Shown here in pieces: positions 1-9,081 of a DNA stretch of 50,555 nucleotides (position 1 is the first letter of the stretch; each line of letters starts with the position of its first letter). Position numbers and translations under genes: made by a program. Origin of the DNA: Zygnema cylindricum (taxonomy: Eukaryota; Streptophyta; Zygnematophyceae; Zygnematales; Zygnemataceae); NCBI GenBank assembly GCA_037447655.1, contig JBBHKE010002686.1:149533-200087 (forward strand), written 5' to 3'. A model generated the notes under the pieces. That model searched no databases, was not told the DNA's origin, and saw nothing but the letters and a program-made list of their open reading frames with translations.

Positions 1-332
1 GAACATTGAGTTCTTTAATCTATACCCAGTAGTTTCTGAGAACGTTGGCGAAGATTGTGGTAGGTGACGAACCCTCCGTTAGAGTTACCTAAAATAGCAG
101 CGGGAAGGGAACTGAGGTCTCCCGATTCTAAGGTTAAAGCAGCAGCAGCTGATGAAATGCTTCTACCGGGTGAAAAACGGATGATTCTGGTGCCGATGTT
201 AAGCACTATAGCGTCTGAACAAGAAAGTTCTTCACAAGGCGGTGGAACCTGAAGGTTCCTTCTAGGAGTCACTATTTCTCTCCTTCAAACAGTCGGTGAA
301 GACCTTTTTAGAAAAGAGCGATACACCCTGCG
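1..332 (-). other. degenerate flank of Ty3/gypsy remnant
   Basis: No intact gene is seen. The stretch continues the minus-strand gypsy integrase remnant to its right, but no conserved integrase C-terminal or chromodomain motif can be recognised. It could be decayed pol or unrelated DNA. Confidence 0.35.
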
Positions 333-790
333 TTAACCGATACAGGTGATGTATTGTGGGAGTTTGTCTGCAAGTCTGAGTTTCTCACTTATCCTGTCCA
401 CATAGCGAGAAAAGATTTTTCCAGAAGTGGCTGACAAACTTCCTCTCTTTATCACTGAGGATCTTCCTTGGAAGTCCAAGGTGGCGGAACACTTCTTGAA
501 AGAACAAGTCTGCGATATCACGAATTGTAGCCGTGGTCTTAGTAGGCAAAAAGTGGGCCATCTTCGTAAAGTAGTCGACGACGACGAAATTGGAATCTTA
601 GCCCTCTGGAGTCAAGGGAAGGGCGACGATAAAATCCATTGAGATTGCCTCCCAAGCAGTGGATGGTGTTAGAAGCGGTTGCAAGAGTCTTTGATGACCC
701 ATATCTAATTTCTTGAGTTACAAGAGTCACAAGTTTGACGTACTCGGCAATGTCATTTGTCATATTGGGCCAGTAATACGCCTCAACCAA
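333..790 (-). pseudogene. Ty3/gypsy integrase core remnant
   Basis: Reading leftward, the frame starts with YYWPNM, the residues that normally follow the integrase zinc finger and begin the rve core of Ty3/gypsy elements. Farther left, other frames give pieces resembling the core segment that precedes the integrase Glu motif. Stops and frame changes break it into short segments, so no functional integrase can be made. It lies directly downstream of the zinc-finger and RNase H remnants on the same strand, in normal gypsy order (RNase H, then integrase). The family call is firm for the start and weaker toward the left. Confidence 0.6.
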
Positions 791-1195
791 TCAAGCAAAT
801 GTTTTGTCTCTCCGATAGTGTCCGCTGAGGGGTTCGTCATGACACATTTGGAGGATTATATGCCGTAACTCTTGATTCTTCGGAATGTACAATCGTGTTG
901 TCTGACTCGGTTTGTAACGCCACATACTGTTAGCATTATAAACTAGGATTTTCTTATTGACGTGCTCCTTGATTATGTCGTCTTCCTCGTATACAGCTTT
1001 GATTTTGTTTAACCACTGCTCGTCAACTTGCATCGTACTTGGCAATGCGTTGACTTTCGGTTCGTGATTCTTGTCGGTCACTTCAGTACTCTCCTTCCTA
1101 GTATTATCGCTGCGGTCTTGCGGTGGCTGCGATTTTGAATCCTCCGCAGCACCACCACTCTGATCTTGCGGTGGTTGCGGTATAGACCCCTTCAT
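791..1195 (-). pseudogene. Ty3/gypsy integrase H2C2 zinc-finger remnant
   Basis: The 134-codon frame ends with LRHIILQMCHDEPLSGHYRR, matching the HHCC (integrase_H2C2) zinc-finger region that precedes the integrase core in Ty3/gypsy pol (HDxxxxGHxGxxKT). The upstream half, rich in Pro, Gln and Ser, covers part of a 107-bp tandem duplication. Its neighbours are RNase H on the right and integrase core on the left, so this is the tether and N-terminal integrase region of a decayed element. Confidence 0.75.
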
Positions 1196-1344
1196 TGGTT
1201 CAGCAATCCCTACCCTTTCGTTAGTTCAGCAATGCCTGATTTTGAATCCTCCGCAGCACCATCACTCCGATCTTGCGGTGGTTGCGGTATAGACCCCTTC
1301 TTTGGTTCAGCAATCCCTACCCTTTCGTTAGTTTAGCAATGCCT
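1131..1344. repeat. 107-bp tandem duplication in gypsy pol
   Basis: Two adjacent copies (1131-1237 and 1238-1344) differ at only a few positions; both start GATTTTGAATCCTCCGCAGC. The duplication lies between the RNase H and zinc-finger regions of the gypsy remnant. Confidence 0.85.
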
Positions 1345-1789
1345 GGCCTTCTTGACAGAGCGTTGGCAGGGTTCGTCATGCCCGTCTTGAACTTTATTGT
1401 TAGCTCTTGTTCAAAGGTTTGTGGGAAGGTCATCCACCTGGCTTGCTTTTTGGAAAATTTTGGTTGCGTTTGCAGATATTGTAGCTCATGATGGTCGGTG
1501 ATCACACTGACTCGCTTCTCCTAGATATAACACTTCCAAACCTCCAACGCATTGATAACAACTATGGTTTCCTTCTCATGAGTTGCCGAGTTGAGTTCCG
1601 CTGCCTTCAGTTTCTGGCTTTCGTAGGCGATAGATTGAAGACCTTTTCTATGGTCTTGCATAAGGATCCCTCCAATATCAGTATCACTGGCGTTGGTGAT
1701 CAGTGTCTAAGGTAAACCTGGGTCGGGGACAACTAATACAAGGGCGGTAACCAAGCGCTCCTTTAACGTGTTGAAGGCTGCCTCCTGCG
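1317..1789 (-). pseudogene. Ty3/gypsy RT-thumb and RNase H remnant
   Basis: On the minus strand, translation from 1789 leftward gives the gypsy RT/RNase H connection (AAFNTLKERLV), then the RNase H region with IGGILMQ, IAYESQKL, ATHEKE and, in the next segment, TDHHELQYLQ, FSKKQARW and NPANALSRRP. These are the hallmark blocks of Ty3/gypsy RNase H. The first catalytic Asp block reads TNAS instead of the usual TDAS, and an in-frame stop lies just before it. The right end is cut by element C at 1790, so the rest of the reverse transcriptase is not in the window. Confidence 0.85.
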
Positions 1790-2672
1790 TGTTGAAAATA
1801 AGTAGTTAATATTCACTTCTTAATTTAGACTCTAGAGTGAAGAGAGAAAGAGAGTCACCATGGATGCCGCCATATTTAAAAAGAAACAGGCAGACAGGCA
1901 GACAGATTGACAGATTACCAAAATGTTGCCTTAAACCAAATTTAAACCTAGATCTGCAAGTACTATGTAGACATACACCTTAACCATTATCGCGTTGACG
2001 AAACGATACATGTACTTTGTTCGCTACGCAAAAGTCACTTTCACTAAAACATACCAAAATTAACGAAACAACATAAATAATCAAACAACGCTCGCGGACG
2101 CGAATCTAACTGTTTAAAATACATGAATAGACGGACTTCATAGCCCACGCCAAACCCGAATGAATCTTTGGCGGCTTTCAAACATAGCGGCGTGGTGTAC
2201 CACGTGGCGCCACATCATTGGACGCCGGAAAGGATGGGAGGAGGAATGATGGCTCCCATGTTGACAACTGTCAACCAGAAGGCAATGTTGTACAATCGAC
2301 GTTCAAGAAGTACAATCGGCCACTATACTTTCTTGTACTATATACTGTTTTGATTTGCCTAGGGTAGAGTAGCAAGTAGTTGTGAATAGGAGTTAGGAGA
2401 CTTAGCGTGTTTGAGGCGCCTCTCTCCAGATGACCTTTTGTATTTATAAGCCATCTTTGGCCAACCATAACTTACTGCTCAAAGGAGCAAATTCAATGAT
2501 TCTTTTTGCGTTTGACTCACGCGAGTCTTGTCCTTACATGGGTGAGGGTACTCAGAGTATTTGTGTGCCAGGGAAGCACTTATTCAGTGGGAAAGTGGAA
2601 GGGGCAAATATTATCCTAAAAACTTTACATAGACTAGTCATTCTGTGGGATAATGGAGACCACAGAATTTCA
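1790..2672 (+). repeat. 5' LTR of copia element C
   Basis: It runs from TGTTGAAAATA to the AATTTCA end immediately before the PBS, 883 bp. The downstream part (2426 onward) shares the block CATAACTTACTGCTC...GAGTCTTGTC with the LTRs of A, B and D, confirming family membership. The left boundary rests on the TGTTG start shared with element E and on the end of gypsy homology. Confidence 0.75.
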
Positions 2673-2687
2673 CGTTATGGGCCCACC
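2673..2687 (+). other. primer binding site of C (half-tRNA type)
   Basis: CGTTATGGGCCCACC directly follows the LTR. Except for its first base it is complementary to the anticodon stem-loop of initiator tRNA-Met (GGTGGGCCCATAACC), not to the tRNA 3' end. Confidence 0.7.
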
Positions 2688-2691
2688 CTCT

Positions 2692-2919
2692 TTTTAGATT
2701 GGCACGTTAATGCCGGTTGAATACGGAGAGAATGTGATATGTCACACTCGAAGCCGCCTAAAAAACATAGGTACGGACCCGCCAGGCTCTACATCGAGCT
2801 GGTGGCACACTGGTTAGTGCGTTGACAACTCAAGTCAGAGGTCCTTGGTTTGAGCCCAAGCTGGCTCACTTTTCCCTAGTATAGGACATATCGAATCCTG
2901 GATTTTACAAAAATCAACA
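2692..2919 (+). repeat. 5' LTR of TRIM
   Basis: Ends AATCAACA. Homologous along its whole length to 2977-3090 plus 16029-16143 (shared GATTGGCACGT, GAATGTGATA, GGCTCTACAT, TTAGTGCG, AGTATAGGACATA). Confidence 0.9.
2806..2863 (+). other. tRNA-like A/B-box module in TRIM 5' LTR
   Basis: An A-box-like CACTGGTTAGTGCG and a B-box-like GGTTTGAGCCC (2847-2857) lie about 30 bp apart, with a short closing stem (CCTTGG/CCAAGC). This is the internal Pol III promoter layout of tRNA genes and SINEs. The second LTR copy has the canonical GGTTCGAGCCC. Confidence 0.6.
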
Positions 2920-2976
2920 TGGTATCGGAGCCAGCGACATTGCGGATGGTGTGACAGGCCTTCTTAGGAGGGGAGG

Positions 2977-3090
2977 TGTTGGATTGGCACGTAAATACAG
3001 GTTCAATAGGGGGTAGAATGTGATACGTCACAATTAAAGCCACCTAAAATAAATAGGTACAGACCTGCAAGGCTCTACATTGGGCTGGTG
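2977..3090 (+). repeat. 3' LTR of TRIM, first part
   Basis: Starts TGTTGGATTGG directly after the polypurine tract and is cut at the TGGTG target site of element B. It continues at 16029. Confidence 0.88.
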
Positions 3091-4157
3091 TGAAACTCTG
3101 AGACCTCCATAAGTCCTTTGAGTGGACAGCTTCCAAGAAGCCTCTAGGATAACCCTGCCCCCTTTGTGTTTTAGCAAGAACAACTGCCACCCTGGCAGAC
3201 AAAAACTCTGACCAACTTCACCCATATGAAGGGAAGACTCCCTTGAGTCTATAGCAAAAAGAATCTTTGAATTTTCTCCCCTGAGCAGTAAGTTATGGAG
3301 GTTCAAAGTTGACCTTTTGTACAGAAGCTCTCTGGGAGAGAGGGTCCTATCTCCTAATTTTTCTAAGTCCTTTCTCTCTCACAGACTCCATCTACTATTA
3401 TACGGAGCCAATCAGATTACACTTTTGTACACAAAAGTACAGCTGCCGGTGTACTTTCTATACGAACACTGTACGACATGGCCTAAATGTTGACACGTGG
3501 TATATCCGGATTTGCTCCCTTAATCCTCGGAGATGCCGCGATCCAATGTCATTCCGCCACGTGTCATCCGATGTGGCGATGACCAAGAACTGTCGAAATC
3601 CTCTTCCGCGATCTCGGCGTTTAATTCCGGCCGTCCGATTAAATTCACATTTAATTGTAGCCGTTATAAATACATGCGCGGTATTCGTTTTGTTAAAGAA
3701 ATTAATGCGCGGTATTCGTTTGTTATCCGTATTGTAATCCGTACTTTTACATTAATGGATCTATGTCTCCCATAAACAGTTTGAGTTAAATGAATAATCC
3801 TACGTGTTAATGTTTAACTAAGTATCAAACCTTATAGTACGTAACACTAGGTATAAACTTAACGGATAAGGCTACCTACTACCGGCAGCTTACCGTCCGG
3901 AAGGTACCAAGATCGAATCCTCGAGGTATCACATATACTTTTAGTAAATGAACCCTTAATGGTAAATAAACTAATATTTATATCCCGTAAACCTCTGGAT
4001 AGCCTAGGTAGCCATGGCTCTAGCTTCCTCTCCAATTTCTCACTGACTGCGACAAGTTTGAGAGTTGGAGAGAGAAGTTAGAGGTAGACTGCCTCGGCTT
4101 CTTTCTATATTTCTATTCAGACCTAAAAAATACTTTAAAAGACCATTAATTTCTACA
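3091..4157 (-). repeat. 3' LTR of element B
   Basis: It reads TGTAGAAATTAATGG to the ...GTTTCA end on the minus strand, 1067 bp, against 1064 bp for the partner LTR. On the plus strand it contains a tRNA-like module at about 3859-3925. The GGTCAA/TTGACC pair near 3300-3315 is slightly degenerate. Confidence 0.92.
3859..3925 (+). other. tRNA-like module, antisense in LTR of B
   Basis: AACGGATAAGGCTACC (A-box-like, similar to the D-arm AATGGATAAGGC of plant tRNA-Arg genes) is followed about 40 bp later by AGATCGAATCC (B-box-like) and a TCGAGG closing segment. It is opposite to the transcription of the element. Confidence 0.5.
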
Positions 4158-4189
4158 CTCCCCTTATTTTCTAGTTAATCTTTAATTTC

Positions 4190-6547
4190 AGACCACACTT
4201 CTCCCTGCAGAAAATTAGCTTAGGGGAAGGCACAGGTTTAGTCATCATATCTGCTACCATCTCACTATCTGGTCGGTACTCTAAACTGATTATTTTGTTT
4301 TCTACTTTCGCTCTAACAAAGCTGAGTCTAATGTCCACGTGTTTGGCTTTAAAAGGATGTTTAGGATTGGCAGAAATAGCGATTGCTGCCTGATTATCAC
4401 AAAATATTTATGCAAACCACTCTTAAGGTGACCAAGCTCACCAAGCAAAGACTTGACCCACATCAATTCTTTTACACCAGAGCAAGAGGCCATATAATCA
4501 GCCTCCATGGTGGACTGAGCAATAACTTTTTGCTGTTTGCTCCTCCAACAGCAAGCCCCATCACCCACATATAATATATATCCAAAAGTGCATCTCCTTA
4601 TCGGAGCATCACCATAACTGGCATCACTCCAAGTAGTGATGTCAGTATTCTCCCCACCCAAATGAAACCATAGATCCCTTGTTCCTTTCAAATATTTAAG
4701 GACTCTCTTAGCTGCCTCCCAATCCCTCTTAGTGGGAGCATTTAGACTTCTACTCAGCACTCCTACAACTGCAGCTAAATCCGGTCGGGTACAATTCATA
4801 AAATAGATTAGACTTCCCACTACTTGCCTGTAAGGAATAGTGTGCATGAACTTCTGTTCTTCAGGAGATAATTCCTCGTCTAAGACTATGACTCCTTCCT
4901 CACTCCCCTCACTTCCCTTCTTCAACTCCATTGGAGTTGTACAACTATTAGCTTTATCCATCTGAATCTTTTCAAGCATGTTCCCTATTGCTTCCTTTTG
5001 AGTCAATCTTATAATCTTTCTTTTTCGGTCTCTTTCTACTTGAATTCCCAAAATATATTTTGCTTCCCCCATATCCTTCATTTCAAATCCCCCCTTAAGA
5101 TCGGTTTTCTGTTTATTAATTTTTTCCATTGATTACTTAAAACAAGCAAATCATCAACATAAATTGGAATAAATATAAAACCTTCCTCATCTTCGAAAAC
5201 ATAGATTGAGTGATCTGAGCTGATCCAGATATATCCCAGACCGGTAAAAAACTCATCAAGCTTCTTATTCCACTGTCGAGGCGCCTGTTTCAAACCATAA
5301 AGAGATTTAATCAGCCGGCATACCTTACTCTCCTCTCCTTCCTCAACAAACCCTTCGGGTTGTCGCATGAAGATCTCCTCTGCCAATTCTCCATAAAAAA
5401 AGGCTGTCTTGATGTCCATCTGGTGCACTTCCATGTCTTCCACTGCTGCCAGACTGAGTAGTATGCGAACGGAGGGAAATCTGACGACCGAGGCAAAGGT
5501 TTCCTCGTAGTCAATTCCCCCTTTTGTGTAAATCCCTTTGCCACTAATCTGGCCCTGTAGCGCTCGATTGTGTTATCTGGGTTCAGTTTTAATTTGAAAA
5601 CCCACTTACAACCGATTGGTTTTTCGGTTATGGGGACAATCCACCAGCTCCCTAGTATCGGTTGCAATAATTGAGGCCATCTCCTCATTGATGGCTGTCT
5701 TCCACCGGTTTTTTTCTAGATAAGTCATCGCCTCTCCATAAGTCTGAGGTTCATCTTGATGAGATAGTTTTGTTACCTTGTTATTAAACTGTTTTTCTTG
5801 CAATCTTTTGCTACTTCTCCTCCCCCCCTCAAAATATGAGACCGGAATAGATGGTTCTCGTGGATTCTTTCGAACAATCTCGGCTTCTCCCCTATCCCTT
5901 GATTCCGAATCAATTTCCACCAAGTCTTCCGCTTCCAGTAGAGTTGTCACTGGAGTTTCCAGAGCCGAGTCCTTTTTGGTCTGATTTGTACCTGCAAGAA
6001 TGTCATCTTCTCTAAAAACTGGATTGTTAGGAAGCTCAAAGTCATCGGAATTTTCTGACTCAAATCTGATTTTTATTGACTTTGTATATTTGAAGGGATC
6101 CACAGACTTTCCTTCATCCATAACTACTAGATGCTTTACTAAGATTATATCTTCCCTTTTTAGATGATAAACTCTATATCCTTTAACATCCTCATCATAT
6201 CCTAATAAGTATCCCGATTTTCCTTTAGGATCTAGCTTCCAATTAGACCGATCTGTATCTAGACTGGATACTTGACTGTCGACAACCTTTAAGTGAGATA
6301 TGCCTGGTTTTCGGCCTGTCCATCTCTCATAAGGTGTTTAATCTTTTATAGCTGAAGTAAGATCTCTATTTTTGAGGTAAGTAGCACAGTTCATTGCTTC
6401 TGCCCAAAACCTTTTTCCTATCTTCTTATCTGACAACATACTTCTAGCATTATCACTTAGTGTTCTATTTAACCTTTCAGCTACCCTATTCTGTTCCGGG
6501 TTTTCTTGAACTGTCTTTTGGTGTTGGACCCCATCTTCCCTCAGAAA
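4190..6547 (-). pseudogene. element B pol: integrase end, RT, RNase H (disrupted)
   Basis: This is the second half of B gag-pol on the minus strand. It starts at the integrase beside the insertion of A (FLREDGVQHQ, then the Glu motif region NRVAERLNRT at about 6470). It continues through the linker to reverse transcriptase (YVDDLLVLS, about 5135-5160) and copia RNase H (TTWSDASYGDA, about 4640; then QSTMEADYMAS). Frames shift several times (around 6340, 5690, 5440 and 5130, and near the end at 4430), and an in-frame stop replaces a Gln after LTSAIKD. The region is non-functional. Compared with A, the same blocks occur in the same order. Confidence 0.9.
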
Positions 6548-6772
6548 ATCCTTGTAGAAACTAATGGTTTTATTAGTATTTTCTAGGTCTGAAAAGAAAT
6601 ATAGAAGTCGAGGCAATCTATCTCTAACTTCTCTCTCCAACTCTCAAACTTGTCGCAGTCACTGAGAAATTGGAGAGGAAGCTAGAGCCATGGCTACCTT
6701 GGCTATCCTGAGGTTTACGGGAATTTTATATTAGGGTTTATATATTTAATTAAAATGTATGTGCCGGCGGCA

Positions 6773-6845
6773 GGATTTGATCCTTGTACCTGCCGGCCGG
6801 CAGACACAATGTAGCCGGTAGCCTTAGCCGTTTCATCTAGCGGTA
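6773..6845 (-). other. tRNA-like module, antisense in LTR of A
   Basis: On the minus strand an A-box-like segment (AACGGCTAAGGCTACCGG, 6815-6832) is followed by a B-box-like GGATCAAATCC (complement of 6773-6783). The same arrangement occurs in the 3' LTR at 12174-12246. Confidence 0.5.
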
Positions 6846-7377
6846 GTGTTACCTAGCATATAGTTTGATAATTATTTATATATGTATACAAGCGATAAAC
6901 CATTTAACTAGAATTAATTACGGGATACATAGATCCAGTAATATGTAATGTACGACTTACGGTACGGACATAAATCAGTACCGCGCATTTGTTTCGTAAA
7001 TGAAACAAATACCGCGCATGTATTTATTACGGCTACGATTAAAGCCGAATTTAATCGGACGGCCGGGATTAGCGCCGAGATCGCGGAGGAAGATTTCGGC
7101 GGTTTGTGGCCATCGCCACATCGGATGACGCGTGGCAAAATTCCGTTGGATTGTGGAAACTCCGGAGATTATGGCACCGAATCCGGATTTGACATGTGTC
7201 GACATTTTGGCCATGTCGTACAATATCCGTACATAAAGTACACCGGCAGCTGTACTTTTGCGTACCGAACTCAAATCTGATTGGTTCCGTACATCAGTAG
7301 ATAGAGTCTGTGAGAGAGATAGGACTTAGAAAAATTAGAAGATAGGACCCTCTCTCCCAGAGAGCTTCTGTACAAAA

Positions 7378-7391
7378 GGTCAACTTTGACC
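7378..7391 (+). promoter_or_regulatory. inverted W-box pair in LTR of A
   Basis: GGTCAACTTTGACC is a near-perfect palindrome containing TTGAC, the WRKY-binding core, on both strands. It recurs at 12779-12792 (A 3' LTR) and 29923-29936 (solo LTR), with relatives in B. A stress-response role is inference from the motif. Confidence 0.4.
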
Positions 7392-7581
7392 CTCTATAAC
7401 TTACTGCTCAGGGGAGCAAATTCAGAGATTCTTTTTGCTATCGACTCAGGGGAGTCTTGTCTTCACAGGGGTGAAGTTGGTCAGAGTTTTTGTCTGCCAG
7501 GGTGGCAGTTATTTTTGCTTAAACACAAAAGGGTCAGGATTATCCTAGTGGCTTCTTGGAAGCTGTCCACTCTGAGGACTT

Positions 7582-9081
7582 ATGGAGGTCTCAGAGTTTC
7601 AGGTTATGGGCCCACCCTCTAGGGTGCCAATATTTAATGGAACTGGCTTCATATACTGGGAAAGTATGATGATAGGAGCTCTATGCGAAAAAAGGTTTTG
7701 GGGGATAGTGAGTGGACGATTGGGGCGTCCATCAAGTCTTGGAATTCCTCCAGGGTTTAAAGGAAGCAGATTCACCAGGAAAGAGGATTCACCTTCAACG
7801 GAGGAAACAAAGGAAGGAGAGGTGGTGGACAAAGGAAAGGAGAAGGAGGCGACCACACCAATAGCAACTGGTTTAGCATTCATGTCACCTATTCCGAGGA
7901 ACGAGGAGAATGATACTGAAACCTGGGACTTCAACAATATGGCGGCAAAGCACTTCATCCTACGCCATCTCACTCAAGGACTTGCATGTCCTCATTTGCA
8001 GGTAGAGAGGGCATCCGATCTTTGGATGGCTCTCATAGAGATGTACCGAAGTGGTACGATTCAGCAACAACAGTTGGCTGATCAGAAAGTTAAGGAGTAT
8101 GTATACAAAGGGGGAAATATGTTGGATTTTTGCAATGAGCTTGCTACACTCTTCATGGAGCTAGAGAGTGCGGGTAAAGTTTTTAGTGAAAAAGAAAAAG
8201 TTAACTGTTTACTAATGAAGTTACCTGATGAGTTCGAGAACATAGTCAACCGTGTGCAGGACTTGCCGGACTCAAGGTGGATATGGAACTCAGTGGTAGG
8301 GATGATTCTCGTTCGAGAGAATACGATTGAGATCCGAAGGGGAGGAAAGAGTGGCCAAGCCTTGGCAACAGCGACCGATTGGAGGAACAAGGATTCCCGG
8401 ATACCAGTCAGAAACTATGGGGGTAGGGAGCGGGAAAAACAGGTTGGCGAGTTCGAACCAAGGGCTCCCAAAGGTTTATGTCATTTTTGTAAGAAACCTG
8501 GGCACTATATGGCAGAGTGCACCAAGCTAACCGAGCTTCGGTTAAAGGAGGGGCAGACCGGTGGTACCCCTAGAGGAAAGAAAAAGGCCCTTGTCACACA
8601 GGTACTTGAGGCGGAATCCGAGGACGAGGACGATGAGCTCCTTTTGGATGAGGAGTTGGAGGCGAAAACTGAGGTTGAAATTCCACGAAGGCAGAAATGT
8701 GCTTACGGTGGATTGAAAGGTGAAGCAGGCTGGATTATAGATTCAGGTGCCTCAATGCACATGTGTAAGGATAGACACCTGTTCACTAAGATAAGAAAGA
8801 TTCCCACCGTAGAGATAGAGTACGGGGATGGGAGGATAATCACCACTACTCTTGTAGGATCGGTAGATCTGAAAGTGTTAGTAGAAGGAAAGACATCCAT
8901 ATTAACATTCTCCGATGTATTGTTTATTCCGGAGCTGAACAAAAACCTTATCTCTACATCAGTATTAGATGATAAGGGTTTTTTCACTAGCACTAGGGAA
9001 GGAGTCTTTATTGCTAGTTTTGAGGAGGATGTCTATTTCATTGCTGAGAAAGGTAGCCATGGGATGTTTAGGCTGATCTAA
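7582..9081 (+). CDS. element A Gag-protease
   Basis: 499 codons covering the nucleocapsid precursor and aspartic protease of a Ty1/copia element. Gag packages the RNA into cytoplasmic virus-like particles, and the protease processes the polyprotein. The frame starts at an ATG in the last 20 bases of the 5' LTR and reads through the PBS, where a second in-frame ATG (7606) is an alternative start. Visible are the Gag domain (about residues 95-265), the zinc knuckle CHFCKKPGHYMAEC (about 299-312), an acidic spacer, and the protease motif IIDSGASMHMC with intact catalytic Asp (about 385-395). The TAA stop at 9079-9081 is probably a mutation, because element B has a Leu codon (TTA) there. The frame then continues directly into pol. 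Confidence 0.92.
   Translation: MEVSEFQVMGPPSRVPIFNGTGFIYWESMMIGALCEKRFWGIVSGRLGRPSSLGIPPGFKGSRFTRKEDSPSTEETKEGEVVDKGKEKEATTPIATGLAFMSPIPRNEENDTETWDFNNMAAKHFILRHLTQGLACPHLQVERASDLWMALIEMYRSGTIQQQQLADQKVKEYVYKGGNMLDFCNELATLFMELESAGKVFSEKEKVNCLLMKLPDEFENIVNRVQDLPDSRWIWNSVVGMILVRENTIEIRRGGKSGQALATATDWRNKDSRIPVRNYGGREREKQVGEFEPRAPKGLCHFCKKPGHYMAECTKLTELRLKEGQTGGTPRGKKKALVTQVLEAESEDEDDELLLDEELEAKTEVEIPRRQKCAYGGLKGEAGWIIDSGASMHMCKDRHLFTKIRKIPTVEIEYGDGRIITTTLVGSVDLKVLVEGKTSILTFSDVLFIPELNKNLISTSVLDDKGFFTSTREGVFIASFEEDVYFIAEKGSHGMFRLI
7602..7616 (+). other. primer binding site of A (half-tRNA type)
   Basis: GGTTATGGGCCCACC starts at the base after the LTR. It is fully complementary to the initiator tRNA-Met anticodon stem-loop as known for plants (GGTGGGCCCATAACC). 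The ATG at 7606-7608 pairs with the CAU anticodon and is in frame with gag. Confidence 0.75.

Larger units (their letters stand above)
6553..7601 (+). repeat. 5' LTR of element A
   Basis: Runs TGTAGAAACTAATGG to ...CTCAGAGTTTCA. It contains an antisense tRNA-like module (6773-6845), a CTCTCTCCCAGAGAG hairpin (about 7350-7365) and the inverted W-box pair GGTCAACTTTGACC (7378-7391). The last 20 bases include the first gag ATG (7582). Confidence 0.95.

Noticed and set aside
9079-9081. TAA as a programmed gag/pol stop of element A
   Set aside because: Element B has a sense Leu codon at the same position and copia elements normally use one frame; a chance mutation is simpler.
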